Of a DNA stretch of 64,000 nt, positions 15,498-23,133 are shown piece by piece. The notes below the pieces were generated by a model, which saw nothing but the letters and a program-made list of their open reading frames with translations, was not told the origin of the DNA and searched no databases. Both the position numbers and the translations under genes were made by a program. The stretch is from an uncultured Bacteroides sp. (GTDB lineage Bacteria > Bacteroidota > Bacteroidia > Bacteroidales > Bacteroidaceae): contig CAAFTU010000099.1 in NCBI GenBank assembly GCA_900766005.1, forward strand, positions 62,001 to 126,000. The letters are read 5' to 3'. Position 1 is the stretch's first letter, and each line of letters starts with the position of its first letter.

Positions 15498-16196
15498 TTA
15501 AGGCATAATTAAATTTTTCTTCGGTGTAGATGCAACGAATTCCTTCAGATAGAAGGGTTCGAAATAAGCTACATCCTTGTAGTCTTCAGTAGCCACTGCT
15601 TTTTCTGAAAGCGGGAACATCATTTTAGCCAGCGGATGGATGTCATCAATAAAATGTGCATTGGGATGTGTTATCTTTTCGCGGCACTTGGCAGCTCCGT
15701 TGCCATAAAAATACACCGGATGCTCGTTCAGGTAATCCAAATAAGAATTTTCATCCACAATATCAGCCGCAATGGCACGCTTTACCTTCAGCGCACGGTC
15801 ATAGACAGCTGCATACACTTCCATGCGCCGGGCATCAATCATAGGACACAGCAAGGCATCTTCCGGAAGATCGTGATACAGCAACACGGGAACACTTAAA
15901 ACTTCCAGTGTAGGGATACCAATCAAAGGAAGGTTCCGTCCATAGCAAATACCCTTCGCCATGGAGACTCCGATACGAAGTCCGGTATAAGAACCCGGTC
16001 CGCAGCTCACCGCCACGGCATCCAACGGAATGGCATGACTATCAATGAACGACAATGCTTCATCTACAAACACTCCCAAAGACACGGCATGAGAAGGACC
16101 TTTCAAATCTTCTTCATTAAAAATGGTTTGTCCGTCTTGACTGACTGCTACCGAACAAACAGTGGTAGAAGTCTCAATATTCAGTATACACGACAT
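15498..16196 (-). CDS. tsaB: tRNA threonylcarbamoyladenosine biosynthesis protein TsaB
   Basis: A 232-residue ASKHA-fold protein, the scaffold partner of TsaD for N6-threonylcarbamoyl-adenosine at position 37 of ANN-decoding tRNAs. Landmarks are LNIETSTTVCSVAVSQDG at the start and AVSCGPGSYTGLRIGVSMAKG. The C-terminal half is less conserved, as usual. It heads the seven-gene leftward operon and has its own -7 box. It is divergent from yicC, with 89 bp between. Confidence 0.93.
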   Translation of the reverse strand: MSCILNIETSTTVCSVAVSQDGQTIFNEEDLKGPSHAVSLGVFVDEALSFIDSHAIPLDAVAVSCGPGSYTGLRIGVSMAKGICYGRNLPLIGIPTLEVLSVPVLLYHDLPEDALLCPMIDARRMEVYAAVYDRALKVKRAIAADIVDENSYLDYLNEHPVYFYGNGAAKCREKITHPNAHFIDDIHPLAKMMFPLSEKAVATEDYKDVAYFEPFYLKEFVASTPKKNLIMP

Positions 16197-16220
16197 AAAA
16201 ATCAGCTAATTAAATTGACG

Positions 16221-16228
16221 CAAATTTA
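16221..16228 (-). promoter_or_regulatory. -7 box of the tsaB-rseP operon (TAAATTTG)
   Basis: A TAnnTTTG match on the minus strand, 24 bp before the tsaB ATG. It is the only promoter-like site visible for the seven-gene run down to rseP. Confidence 0.5.
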
Positions 16229-16260
16229 CGTGATTATTTCCAATTCTTAAAATATTCGTG

Positions 16261-16268
16261 TACTTTTG
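16261..16268 (+). promoter_or_regulatory. -7 box of yicC (TACTTTTG)
   Basis: A TAnnTTTG match 17 bp before the yicC ATG. AAGGAT just before the ATG can serve as a ribosome binding site. Confidence 0.55.
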
Positions 16269-16285
16269 CACAAAACTTTAAGGAT

Positions 16286-17164
16286 ATGATACAATCTATG
16301 ACAGGATACGGCAAAGCTACAGCCGAACTTCCTGATAAAAAAATAAACGTAGAAATCAAGTCGCTCAACAGCAAGGCCATGGACCTGTCCACCCGCATTG
16401 CTCCGGCTTATCGTGAGAAAGAAATTGAAATCCGTAACGAGATTTCCAAAGTTTTGGAACGCGGAAAAGTAGATTTTTCCTTGTGGATTGAGAAGAAGGA
16501 AGGTGCGGACAGTGCCACTCCCATCAATCAGGAGTTGCTGAAGGGATATTACAAACAAATTTTATCTATATCTGAGAATCTGAACATTCCACTTCCTGCC
16601 GACTGGTTCCAAACCCTGCTCCGCATGCCGGACGTGATGTCAAAAACCGAAATCCAGGAACTGAGTGAAGAAGAATGGGCAACCGTTCATGCCACTGTGC
16701 TGGAAGCCGTTAATCACCTGGTTGACTTCCGCAAACAGGAAGGCATGGCCCTGGAGAAAAAATTCCGTGAGAAAATCAGCAATATCAGCAGTCTGCTCGA
16801 AAAAATTACACCGTATGAAAAAGAACGGGTAGAGAAAGTGAAAGAGCGCATCATCGAAGCGCTTGAAAAGACGCTGAGTGTGGACTATGACAAAAACCGT
16901 CTGGAACAGGAACTGATCTATTACATCGAAAAGTTAGACATAAATGAGGAAAAGCAACGCCTCACCAATCACTTGAAATACTTCATCAGCACACTGGAAG
17001 GCGGATGCGGACAAGGCAAGAAATTGGGATTCATCGCACAGGAAATGGGCCGTGAAATCAACACCTTGGGCAGCAAGTCCAACCATGCCGAGATGCAGAA
17101 AATCGTTGTTCAGATGAAAGATGAACTGGAGCAGATCAAAGAACAGGTATTAAACGTCATGTAA
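16286..17164 (+). CDS. YicC-family endoribonuclease
   Basis: A 292-residue member of the YicC/DUF1732 family, whose E. coli member is an endoribonuclease affecting small-RNA turnover. The start IQSMTGYGKATAEL and the C-terminal EGGCGQGKKLGFIAQEMGREINTLGSKSNHAEM are the two family signatures. The middle is strongly charged and predicted coiled coil. It precedes gmk by 18 bp; yicC and gmk are adjacent in many bacteria. Substrate RNAs in this organism are unknown. Confidence 0.92.
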   Translation: MIQSMTGYGKATAELPDKKINVEIKSLNSKAMDLSTRIAPAYREKEIEIRNEISKVLERGKVDFSLWIEKKEGADSATPINQELLKGYYKQILSISENLNIPLPADWFQTLLRMPDVMSKTEIQELSEEEWATVHATVLEAVNHLVDFRKQEGMALEKKFREKISNISSLLEKITPYEKERVEKVKERIIEALEKTLSVDYDKNRLEQELIYYIEKLDINEEKQRLTNHLKYFISTLEGGCGQGKKLGFIAQEMGREINTLGSKSNHAEMQKIVVQMKDELEQIKEQVLNVM

Positions 17165-17182
17165 ATTAAATTCTTATCACTC

Positions 17183-17749
17183 ATGGCAGGAAAATTAATC
17201 ATCTTCTCTGCCCCTTCGGGGTCAGGGAAATCCACCATTATCAACTATTTGCTGACACAGGGACTCAATCTGGCGTTTTCCATTTCGGCCACCAGCCGTC
17301 CACCCAGAGGCACCGAGCAGCATGGAGTAGAATACTTTTTCCTCACACCGGAAGAATTTCGTTCGCGTATTGAAAACAATGAATTTCTGGAATACGAGGA
17401 GGTATATAAAGACCGCTATTACGGCACATTAAAAGCACAAGTAGAAAAACAGTTGGAAGCCGGACAGAACGTGGTTTTCGATGTGGATGTAGTAGGCGGA
17501 TGCAACATCAAGAAGTTTTATGGCGACCGCGCCTTGTCTGTGTTCATCCAGCCTCCTTCCGTAGAAGAACTGCGCCGCCGGCTGGAAGGTCGGGGCACGG
17601 ATGCTCCGGAAGTGATTGAAAGCCGTATTGCAAAAGCGGAATTCGAACTGAGTTTTGCTCCGCAATTCGACCGCATTATTGTGAACGACAACCTCGAAAC
17701 AGCAAAAGCGGAAACGCTTGCCGTAATCCGGGAGTTTCTCAATCAATAA
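17183..17749 (+). CDS. gmk: Guanylate kinase
   Basis: A 188-residue kinase converting GMP to GDP with ATP. The P-loop is FSAPSGSGKSTII at about residues 8-20, and the GMP-binding region is SATSRPPRGTEQHGVEYFFLT followed by FLEYEEVYKDRYYGTLK. The length is normal. It is second in a yicC-gmk-nadD run, with 49 bp to nadD. Confidence 0.97.
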   Translation: MAGKLIIFSAPSGSGKSTIINYLLTQGLNLAFSISATSRPPRGTEQHGVEYFFLTPEEFRSRIENNEFLEYEEVYKDRYYGTLKAQVEKQLEAGQNVVFDVDVVGGCNIKKFYGDRALSVFIQPPSVEELRRRLEGRGTDAPEVIESRIAKAEFELSFAPQFDRIIVNDNLETAKAETLAVIREFLNQ

Positions 17750-17798
17750 AGCGCTGAGACGTAAAAGAAAAGATAAAGGGATTTAAAAGATATAGGAT

Positions 17799-18422
17799 AT
17801 GACAAACAACGGTAAAGTGAAGACCGGAATTTTCAGCGGTTCTTTCAACCCCATCCACATCGGACACCTCGCATTAAGCAATTACCTTTGCGAATACGAA
17901 GGACTGGATGAAGTGTGGTTTATGGTCAGTCCTCAAAATCCCCTCAAAACACAGGCGGAGTTATGGAGCGAAGAACTCCGCCTTCATTTGGTGCAACTGG
18001 CCATTGAGGATTATCCGCAATTTCGGGCATCCGATTTCGAGTTTCACCTTCCCCGTCCTTCCTACAGCGTACACACGCTGGAAAAGTTGCGGGAAGCCTA
18101 CCCCGAACGGGAGTTTTATTTCATCATCGGATCAGACAACTGGAATCACTTTAACCGGTGGTATCAGTGGGAACGCATCGTCAATGAAAACCGGCTCATC
18201 GTCTACCCCCGTCCCGGCTATCCGGTAGATGAAACCACCTTGCCACCTACTGTCCGTCTGGTTCAGTCTCCCGTATTCGAAATCAGTTCGACTTTTATCC
18301 GTGAGTCACTGAAGGCAGGAAAGGATATCCGTTACTTCCTGCACCCCAATGTATGGAAAGCCATTCAGTCTACGGAGATCCGCTCACTTTTTCCTGTCAA
18401 TCAACCAGCCGGTGAAGGGTAA
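17799..18422 (+). CDS. nadD: Nicotinate-nucleotide adenylyltransferase
   Basis: A 207-residue enzyme that makes deamido-NAD from nicotinate mononucleotide and ATP. The nucleotidyltransferase H-x-G-H motif is at His20-His23 (GSFNPIHIGHLAL). The C-terminal ATP-binding signature is EISSTFIRESLKAGKDIRYFLHPNVWKAI. The gene's 3' end overlaps the convergent phosphoesterase gene by 26 bp, so the two mRNAs have complementary tails. Confidence 0.96.
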   Translation: MTNNGKVKTGIFSGSFNPIHIGHLALSNYLCEYEGLDEVWFMVSPQNPLKTQAELWSEELRLHLVQLAIEDYPQFRASDFEFHLPRPSYSVHTLEKLREAYPEREFYFIIGSDNWNHFNRWYQWERIVNENRLIVYPRPGYPVDETTLPPTVRLVQSPVFEISSTFIRESLKAGKDIRYFLHPNVWKAIQSTEIRSLFPVNQPAGEG

Positions 18423-19452
18423 TGACAATGATTTCGGCCGGTGCCCCGATGCGTAGCGGCAACTGCGACGTGCCGATGCCATTGGTCACAATCAAAGGAA
18501 TTTTAGCTGAATTGTAAGACAGTCCTGTCAAGAAGCGATTACCATAATGAGAAATGGCTACCGGAGAATACCCTAACACACGCACCTGACCGCCATGAGT
18601 ATGGCCTGCCAGCGCCAAGTCAGTATTGGCTACCGAAACATCTTCAATATAATCGGGAGTATGAACCAGCAGAATAACAAAATCTTCGGGTGCAAGCGCC
18701 AATGTAGGTGACACGCCGTTGGCAGCCAAATCAAAAGGATTACGCACACCGGCAATCAATATTTTCTCCCCATTTTTCCGAATAGCATCCACCTTATGCT
18801 CAAGCACATGCATACCATAATGCTCCATTGTGCGCACAATATCGTCCGTACAGCGCTCATAATCATTATTTCCCAACACACCATACGTTCCCATCGGTGT
18901 CTTCACGCGTGACAAAGCAGCAAACAGCGGTTCCACAAACTCACAACCTTCCTGATAGTCACCCCCCATCAGAATGACATCTGCCTTCTGCTCATCCAGC
19001 AAACGAACCAAGTTATTCAATTCCTTTTCCTTGAACAAACTCTTATAATGCAAGTCAGAAATAAACACGATACGGAAACCTTCAAAAGCGGCAGGCACAT
19101 CACGGTGAGTAAAGTCATAATTCACCACCCGGTCAATTCCGGTGTAGGCAGAAGAGAGTTTCACGGTAGAAGAACGCACCTTAGTGCCCTTTACCACCCA
19201 ATTCCCGTTTTTATCCTTCTCCGCTTTTCTGGTTGTTCGCTTCTTTTTCTTCGTCTTATCCAATTGTTTCAACGACGAATGATCGGGAGTAAACAGGTGA
19301 GCAATCGATGCTCCAGAATCCAAGCGATGAGTATAAGCTGAATCTACATTCAACTCCAGTGAAGGCAAAGAACGGACCAGTTGTTTTTTCGATTTACAAG
19401 ATGCCAACAGCAATGCTATAAGCAAAAAAAGGAAAGGCGTAATTTTTCTCAT
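18397..19452 (-). CDS. Lipoprotein metallophosphoesterase, YkuE-like
   Basis: A 351-residue protein with a lipoprotein signal peptide (lipobox LLASC, Cys near residue 19), then a basic linker with repeated KKKKR-type residues (about 65-85), then a calcineurin-type phosphoesterase. The metal motifs are complete: ISDLHYK, GGDYQEG, GNNDYE, and AGHTHGGQV. YkuE-type enzymes act on phospholipid or UDP-sugar-type pyrophosphate substrates in the envelope; the substrate here is not known. It faces nadD tail to tail and is divergent from menA. Confidence 0.88.
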   Translation of the reverse strand: MRKITPFLFLLIALLLASCKSKKQLVRSLPSLELNVDSAYTHRLDSGASIAHLFTPDHSSLKQLDKTKKKKRTTRKAEKDKNGNWVVKGTKVRSSTVKLSSAYTGIDRVVNYDFTHRDVPAAFEGFRIVFISDLHYKSLFKEKELNNLVRLLDEQKADVILMGGDYQEGCEFVEPLFAALSRVKTPMGTYGVLGNNDYERCTDDIVRTMEHYGMHVLEHKVDAIRKNGEKILIAGVRNPFDLAANGVSPTLALAPEDFVILLVHTPDYIEDVSVANTDLALAGHTHGGQVRVLGYSPVAISHYGNRFLTGLSYNSAKIPLIVTNGIGTSQLPLRIGAPAEIIVITLHRLVD

Positions 19453-19529
19453 TCAATTATATATTATATTCTTCTCTATCAATTCTCTAATGATTTGAGT
19501 TTTGGGCTGCAAAGATACAAAAAATCACG

Positions 19530-19537
19530 TATCTTTG
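19530..19537 (+). promoter_or_regulatory. -7 box of menA (TATCTTTG)
   Basis: An exact consensus match 54 bp before the chosen menA ATG. A TTTG at 19501-19504 could be part of the -33 region, though the 25-bp spacing is longer than usual. Confidence 0.5.
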
Positions 19538-19591
19538 TCATCCGAAACTTTTTTATAACAGATATTAAAGCATATTAGATTGAACGAAAAC

Positions 19592-20485
19592 ATGGAAAAA
19601 GTAGAACGTAATTCAGTAAAAGCATGGATATTGGCAGCACGTCCCAAAACACTGACAGGAGCTGTCACCCCCGTACTTATCGGCACGGCACTTGCTTTCA
19701 TGGACGGACATTTTCATTGGATACCGGCCCTCGTCTGCTGCCTGTTTGCCTGCTTGATGCAGATAGCAGCCAACCTTATCAACGACCTGTTCGACTTTCT
19801 TAAAGGCACCGACGGGGAAGACCGCTTAGGCCCTGAGCGCGCATGTGCACAAGGATGGATTTCTCCGCAAGCCATGAAAACAGGCATAGCAGTCACTGTT
19901 GTATCAGCCTGCCTCATCGGCAGCACCTTGCTATTCTATGCCGGATGGGAACTCATCCTTGTCGGTCTGCTCTGCGTTTTGTTTGCCTTTCTTTATACCA
20001 CCGGTCCCTATCCTCTATCCTACAACGGATGGGGAGACGCACTCGTCATTCTCTTTTTCGGTTTTGTGCCTGTAGGAGGTACCTACTACGTGCAGGCCCT
20101 CAACTGGACGCCCGAAGTTACCATAGCCTCCCTGTCTTGCGGACTTCTGATAGACACCCTGCTGGTGGTAAACAACTACCGGGACCGGGAAACAGACGCA
20201 CATTGTGGGAAGAAAACACTCATTGTATGGTTAGGAGAAACATTTGGAAGTTACTTCTACCTCCTGCTGGGAGTGACAGCCTCCCTTATCTGCCTGTACT
20301 TCCTCATCGACGGTCACCTCTATGCAGCGTTATTGCCTCAGCTATACCTCATTCCACACATCCTCACATGGAGGCGGATGGTGAAAATCAATAAAGGTAA
20401 AAAATTAAACAGCATATTAGGCGAAACCTCGCGAAATATGCTGCTCATGGGAATTCTGTTGTCTATCGGATTCTTTTTAGGATGA
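19592..20485 (+). CDS. menA: 1,4-Dihydroxy-2-naphthoate polyprenyltransferase
   Basis: A UbiA-family membrane enzyme (297 residues from ATG 19592) that attaches the prenyl tail to DHNA in menaquinone synthesis. It opens with AWILAARPKTLTGAVTPVLIGTA. The first aspartate-rich motif is NLINDLFDFLKGTDGEDR and the second is NNYRDRETDAHCGKKTL. Eight or nine hydrophobic segments are visible. A TTG four codons upstream is also in frame, but ATG is preferred. A polyprenyl synthase at 44.6 kb may supply the prenyl chain. Confidence 0.94.
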   Translation: MEKVERNSVKAWILAARPKTLTGAVTPVLIGTALAFMDGHFHWIPALVCCLFACLMQIAANLINDLFDFLKGTDGEDRLGPERACAQGWISPQAMKTGIAVTVVSACLIGSTLLFYAGWELILVGLLCVLFAFLYTTGPYPLSYNGWGDALVILFFGFVPVGGTYYVQALNWTPEVTIASLSCGLLIDTLLVVNNYRDRETDAHCGKKTLIVWLGETFGSYFYLLLGVTASLICLYFLIDGHLYAALLPQLYLIPHILTWRRMVKINKGKKLNSILGETSRNMLLMGILLSIGFFLG

Positions 20486-20492
20486 ATGGGAT

Positions 20493-21629
20493 TTACTTCC
20501 CATACATCCTTTCATAATACTGCTGATAGCCACCGCTGGTCACCTCTTCTACCCAGTCCTGGTTCTCTAAATACCAACAGATAGTCTTTACGATACCCAC
20601 CTCAAATGTAGTCTCAGGATACCACCCCAAATCATTGGTAATCTTTGTAGGATCAATCGCATAGCGCTGATCGTGCCCCAAACGGTCTTTGACAAACGTA
20701 ATCAAATCATCATTAATCCAATCCACCGTAAGCTCCCCGTTGGCATCTTTCACCTTTTTCTTAAGCACCTTACGATATTCTGCATTATCCTCCATCAGCT
20801 TGCGAATCGTAGCAATGGTCAGCTTCACGATTTCAAGGTTGGTCTTTTCATTATGTCCGCCCACGTTATAGATTGATCCGTCCTTTCCCTCACGAACCAC
20901 CATATCGATGGCTTTGCAGTGATCTTCCACATACAACCAGTCGCGCACATTACTACCGTCACCATAAACAGGCAACTGCTTTCCTTCCAATATATTTTTA
21001 ATAATCAATGGAATCAGTTTTTCAGGGAAATGATACGGTCCATAATTATTAGAACAGCGAGTGATGGAAACAGGCATTTTATACGTATCCCGGTAAGCCA
21101 TCACAAACAAATCGGCACTGGTTTTAGAAGCGCTATAAGGACTATGAGGACACAGCGGCGTATCTTCCGTAAAATATCCCTCACTGCCAAGCGAACCATA
21201 CACCTCATCTGTAGACACTTGATGATAACGCACCCCTTTTCTCCACACAGGATACCCCTGTTCATCCTTGCCCATCACCCAAGCCCGACGAGCGCAATCC
21301 AGCAGATTCTGCGTACCCAATATATTGGTCAGTAAAAACAACTGCGGATTTTCAATGCTTCGGTCCACATGACTCTCAGCAGCAAAGTTTACCACATAGT
21401 CAAAACGGTATTCTGCAAAAAGACTATCGACCAATGCACGGTCGCCTATATCACCCTTAATAAAATAACAGCGTTCATTATCAATATCCTTGGCAACCGT
21501 TCCCAGATTGCCGGCATACGTCAAAGCATCCAAAATCACCACTGTGATGTCACTGTGTTTAGCCAAGATGTATTTGACATAGTTGGCACCGATAAAACCC
21601 GCTGCACCGGTCACTAAATAAGTTTTCAT
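20493..21629 (-). CDS. rfbB: dTDP-glucose 4,6-dehydratase
   Basis: A 378-residue extended short-chain dehydrogenase that makes dTDP-4-keto-6-deoxyglucose. The NAD loop is VTGAAGFIGANYVKYIL, the substrate motifs are AAESHVDRSI and VSTDEVYGSLG, and the catalytic Tyr-Lys pair lies in YSASKTSADLFV. It is slightly longer than the 350-360 typical of the family because of an insert around the end of the substrate domain. It lies 20 bp after rfbA. The menA stop is only 7 bp away on the other strand. Confidence 0.96.
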   Translation of the reverse strand: MKTYLVTGAAGFIGANYVKYILAKHSDITVVILDALTYAGNLGTVAKDIDNERCYFIKGDIGDRALVDSLFAEYRFDYVVNFAAESHVDRSIENPQLFLLTNILGTQNLLDCARRAWVMGKDEQGYPVWRKGVRYHQVSTDEVYGSLGSEGYFTEDTPLCPHSPYSASKTSADLFVMAYRDTYKMPVSITRCSNNYGPYHFPEKLIPLIIKNILEGKQLPVYGDGSNVRDWLYVEDHCKAIDMVVREGKDGSIYNVGGHNEKTNLEIVKLTIATIRKLMEDNAEYRKVLKKKVKDANGELTVDWINDDLITFVKDRLGHDQRYAIDPTKITNDLGWYPETTFEVGIVKTICWYLENQDWVEEVTSGGYQQYYERMYGK

Positions 21630-21649
21630 ATGTATATATTATATTGATT

Positions 21650-22519
21650 TTAGGATTGTTGTGCCAATTCAATCAGATACCTGCCATACTCTGTTTTTGC
21701 CAGACGCTCTCCCAATGCCCGAAGTTGTCCGGTAGAAATCCACCCCTGACGCCAGGCGATTTCCTCAATGCAGCTCACGTAGAATCCCTGTCTATTCTGA
21801 ATGGTGGCCACGAAATTGGAAGCCTCCAGAAGGCTGTTGCAGTTGCCCGTATCCAGCCACGCAAAACCACGTCCGAAGAGTTCAATTTTCAGTGTCCCCT
21901 CTTCCAGATACAAACGGTTCAAGTCGGTTATTTCATATTCCCCACGCTTCGACGGTTGCAGCGAAGCTGCTTTTTCCGTCACACTGGCATCATAAAAATA
22001 AAGACCCGGCACCGCATAATTGCTTTTGGGCTTTTCCGGCTTCTCTTCCAGAGAGATTACATTTCCATTGTCGTCAAACTCCACTACACCATAAGCACAG
22101 GGATCTTTCACATAATAGCCAAAGATACAAGCCCCTTTTTCAATACTGGCGGCCCGGCGGAGCATCGCAGAAAAGCCTTGTCCATAAAAGAGATTATCAC
22201 CTAAAATCAAGCATCCCGGTTCCCCACCCAGGAAATCGGCTCCCAACACAAAAGCCTGAGCCAATCCGTTAGGATGCTCCTGTACCTGATAAGAAAATGC
22301 CATCCCCAATTCTTCACCCGTACCCAGCAACTCCTGAAAAACAGGCAAATCACGGGGAGTAGAAATAATCAGCACTTCCCGGATGCCAGCCAGCATCAAT
22401 GTAGACAAAGGATAATAAATCATCGGCTTGTCATAGACCGGCATAATTTGCTTAGAAATGGCTTTGGAAAGCGGATAAAGACGAGTGGCGCTTCCTCCTG
22501 CAAGAATAATTCCCTTCAT
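21650..22519 (-). CDS. rfbA: Glucose-1-phosphate thymidylyltransferase
   Basis: A 289-residue nucleotidyltransferase joining glucose-1-phosphate and dTTP into dTDP-glucose. The signature GIILAGGSATRLYPLSKAISKQ is at the N terminus, with MIYYPLSTLMLAGI and EKPEKPKSNYAVPGLYFYD further on. It is first gene of a two-gene unit with rfbB. The rfbC and rfbD partners for dTDP-rhamnose are not adjacent. Confidence 0.97.
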   Translation of the reverse strand: MKGIILAGGSATRLYPLSKAISKQIMPVYDKPMIYYPLSTLMLAGIREVLIISTPRDLPVFQELLGTGEELGMAFSYQVQEHPNGLAQAFVLGADFLGGEPGCLILGDNLFYGQGFSAMLRRAASIEKGACIFGYYVKDPCAYGVVEFDDNGNVISLEEKPEKPKSNYAVPGLYFYDASVTEKAASLQPSKRGEYEITDLNRLYLEEGTLKIELFGRGFAWLDTGNCNSLLEASNFVATIQNRQGFYVSCIEEIAWRQGWISTGQLRALGERLAKTEYGRYLIELAQQS

Positions 22520-22547
22520 ATTCTCTTGTATGATTATATTTATGCTA

Positions 22548-22555
22548 CAAACTTA
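22548..22555 (-). promoter_or_regulatory. -7 box of rfbAB (TAAGTTTG)
   Basis: A TAnnTTTG match on the minus strand 28 bp before the rfbA ATG. Confidence 0.5.
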
Positions 22556-22590
22556 GGCAAGATTTCTAAAAAAACAAAAAAACGAAGCCT

Positions 22591-23085
22591 TTATTTATCA
22601 GCCAATTCAATCACCTCCAAGTCACTGAATTCTCCCTGATGGATAACAAAACGGACCAGCGTGCGTACTTTGTGAAAACCATACCTGCCTGCCGCACCCG
22701 GATTGATGTGCAGCATACCCAACGTTTTGTCATATTTCACTTTCAGAATATGCGAATGCCCGCTGATGAACAGCTTGGGAGGCCGGGTGAGCAGACTTCC
22801 TGCTATCGAAGGATCATACTTGCCCGGGTAGCCACCGATATGCTTCATCAGCACTTCCGCACCATCCACAACAAAGCGGTTGACCTGCGGAAAACGGCGC
22901 CGGATATCCTGCCCGTCGATATTTCCATAAACAGCCCGTAGCGGACGGAAGGCCTCCAGTTTGTCGGCCACTTCCATCGAACCGATATCCCCTACATGCC
23001 AGATTTCATCACAGCATTCAAAATACGTCAGATACTTCTCGTCCCAATAAGCATGGGTATCCGACAATAATCCAATTCTTGTCAT
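22591..23085 (-). CDS. YfcE/MJ0936-type phosphodiesterase
   Basis: A 164-residue soluble calcineurin-like phosphoesterase. All metal motifs are present: LLSDTHAYWD, HVGDIGS, YGNIDGQ, and ISGHSHILKV, with the HINPGAAGRYG end typical of the YfcE/MJ0936 group. These enzymes hydrolyse phosphodiesters in vitro, and the physiological substrate is generally unknown. It is transcribed divergently from ppk1 with promoter boxes that lie side by side. Confidence 0.9.
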   Translation of the reverse strand: MTRIGLLSDTHAYWDEKYLTYFECCDEIWHVGDIGSMEVADKLEAFRPLRAVYGNIDGQDIRRRFPQVNRFVVDGAEVLMKHIGGYPGKYDPSIAGSLLTRPPKLFISGHSHILKVKYDKTLGMLHINPGAAGRYGFHKVRTLVRFVIHQGEFSDLEVIELADK

Positions 23086-23106
23086 AAAATTCTTTGTTTA
23101 ATTCAA

Positions 23107-23123
23107 CAAAGATAGTATATTTG
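23107..23123. promoter_or_regulatory. Back-to-back divergent -7 boxes for the phosphodiesterase and ppk1
   Basis: On the minus strand TATCTTTG occupies 23107-23114 (22 bp before the phosphodiesterase ATG). On the plus strand TATATTTG occupies 23116-23123 (10 bp before the ppk1 ATG). Only one base separates them, so two polymerases could not sit here at once. Confidence 0.6.
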
Positions 23124-23133
23124 AAAAAATCTT

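Noticed and set aside
18397..18422. 26-bp overlap of nadD and the phosphoesterase gene as a sign of a mis-set end
   Set aside because: Both C termini have normal family ends, so this is a true convergent overlap.
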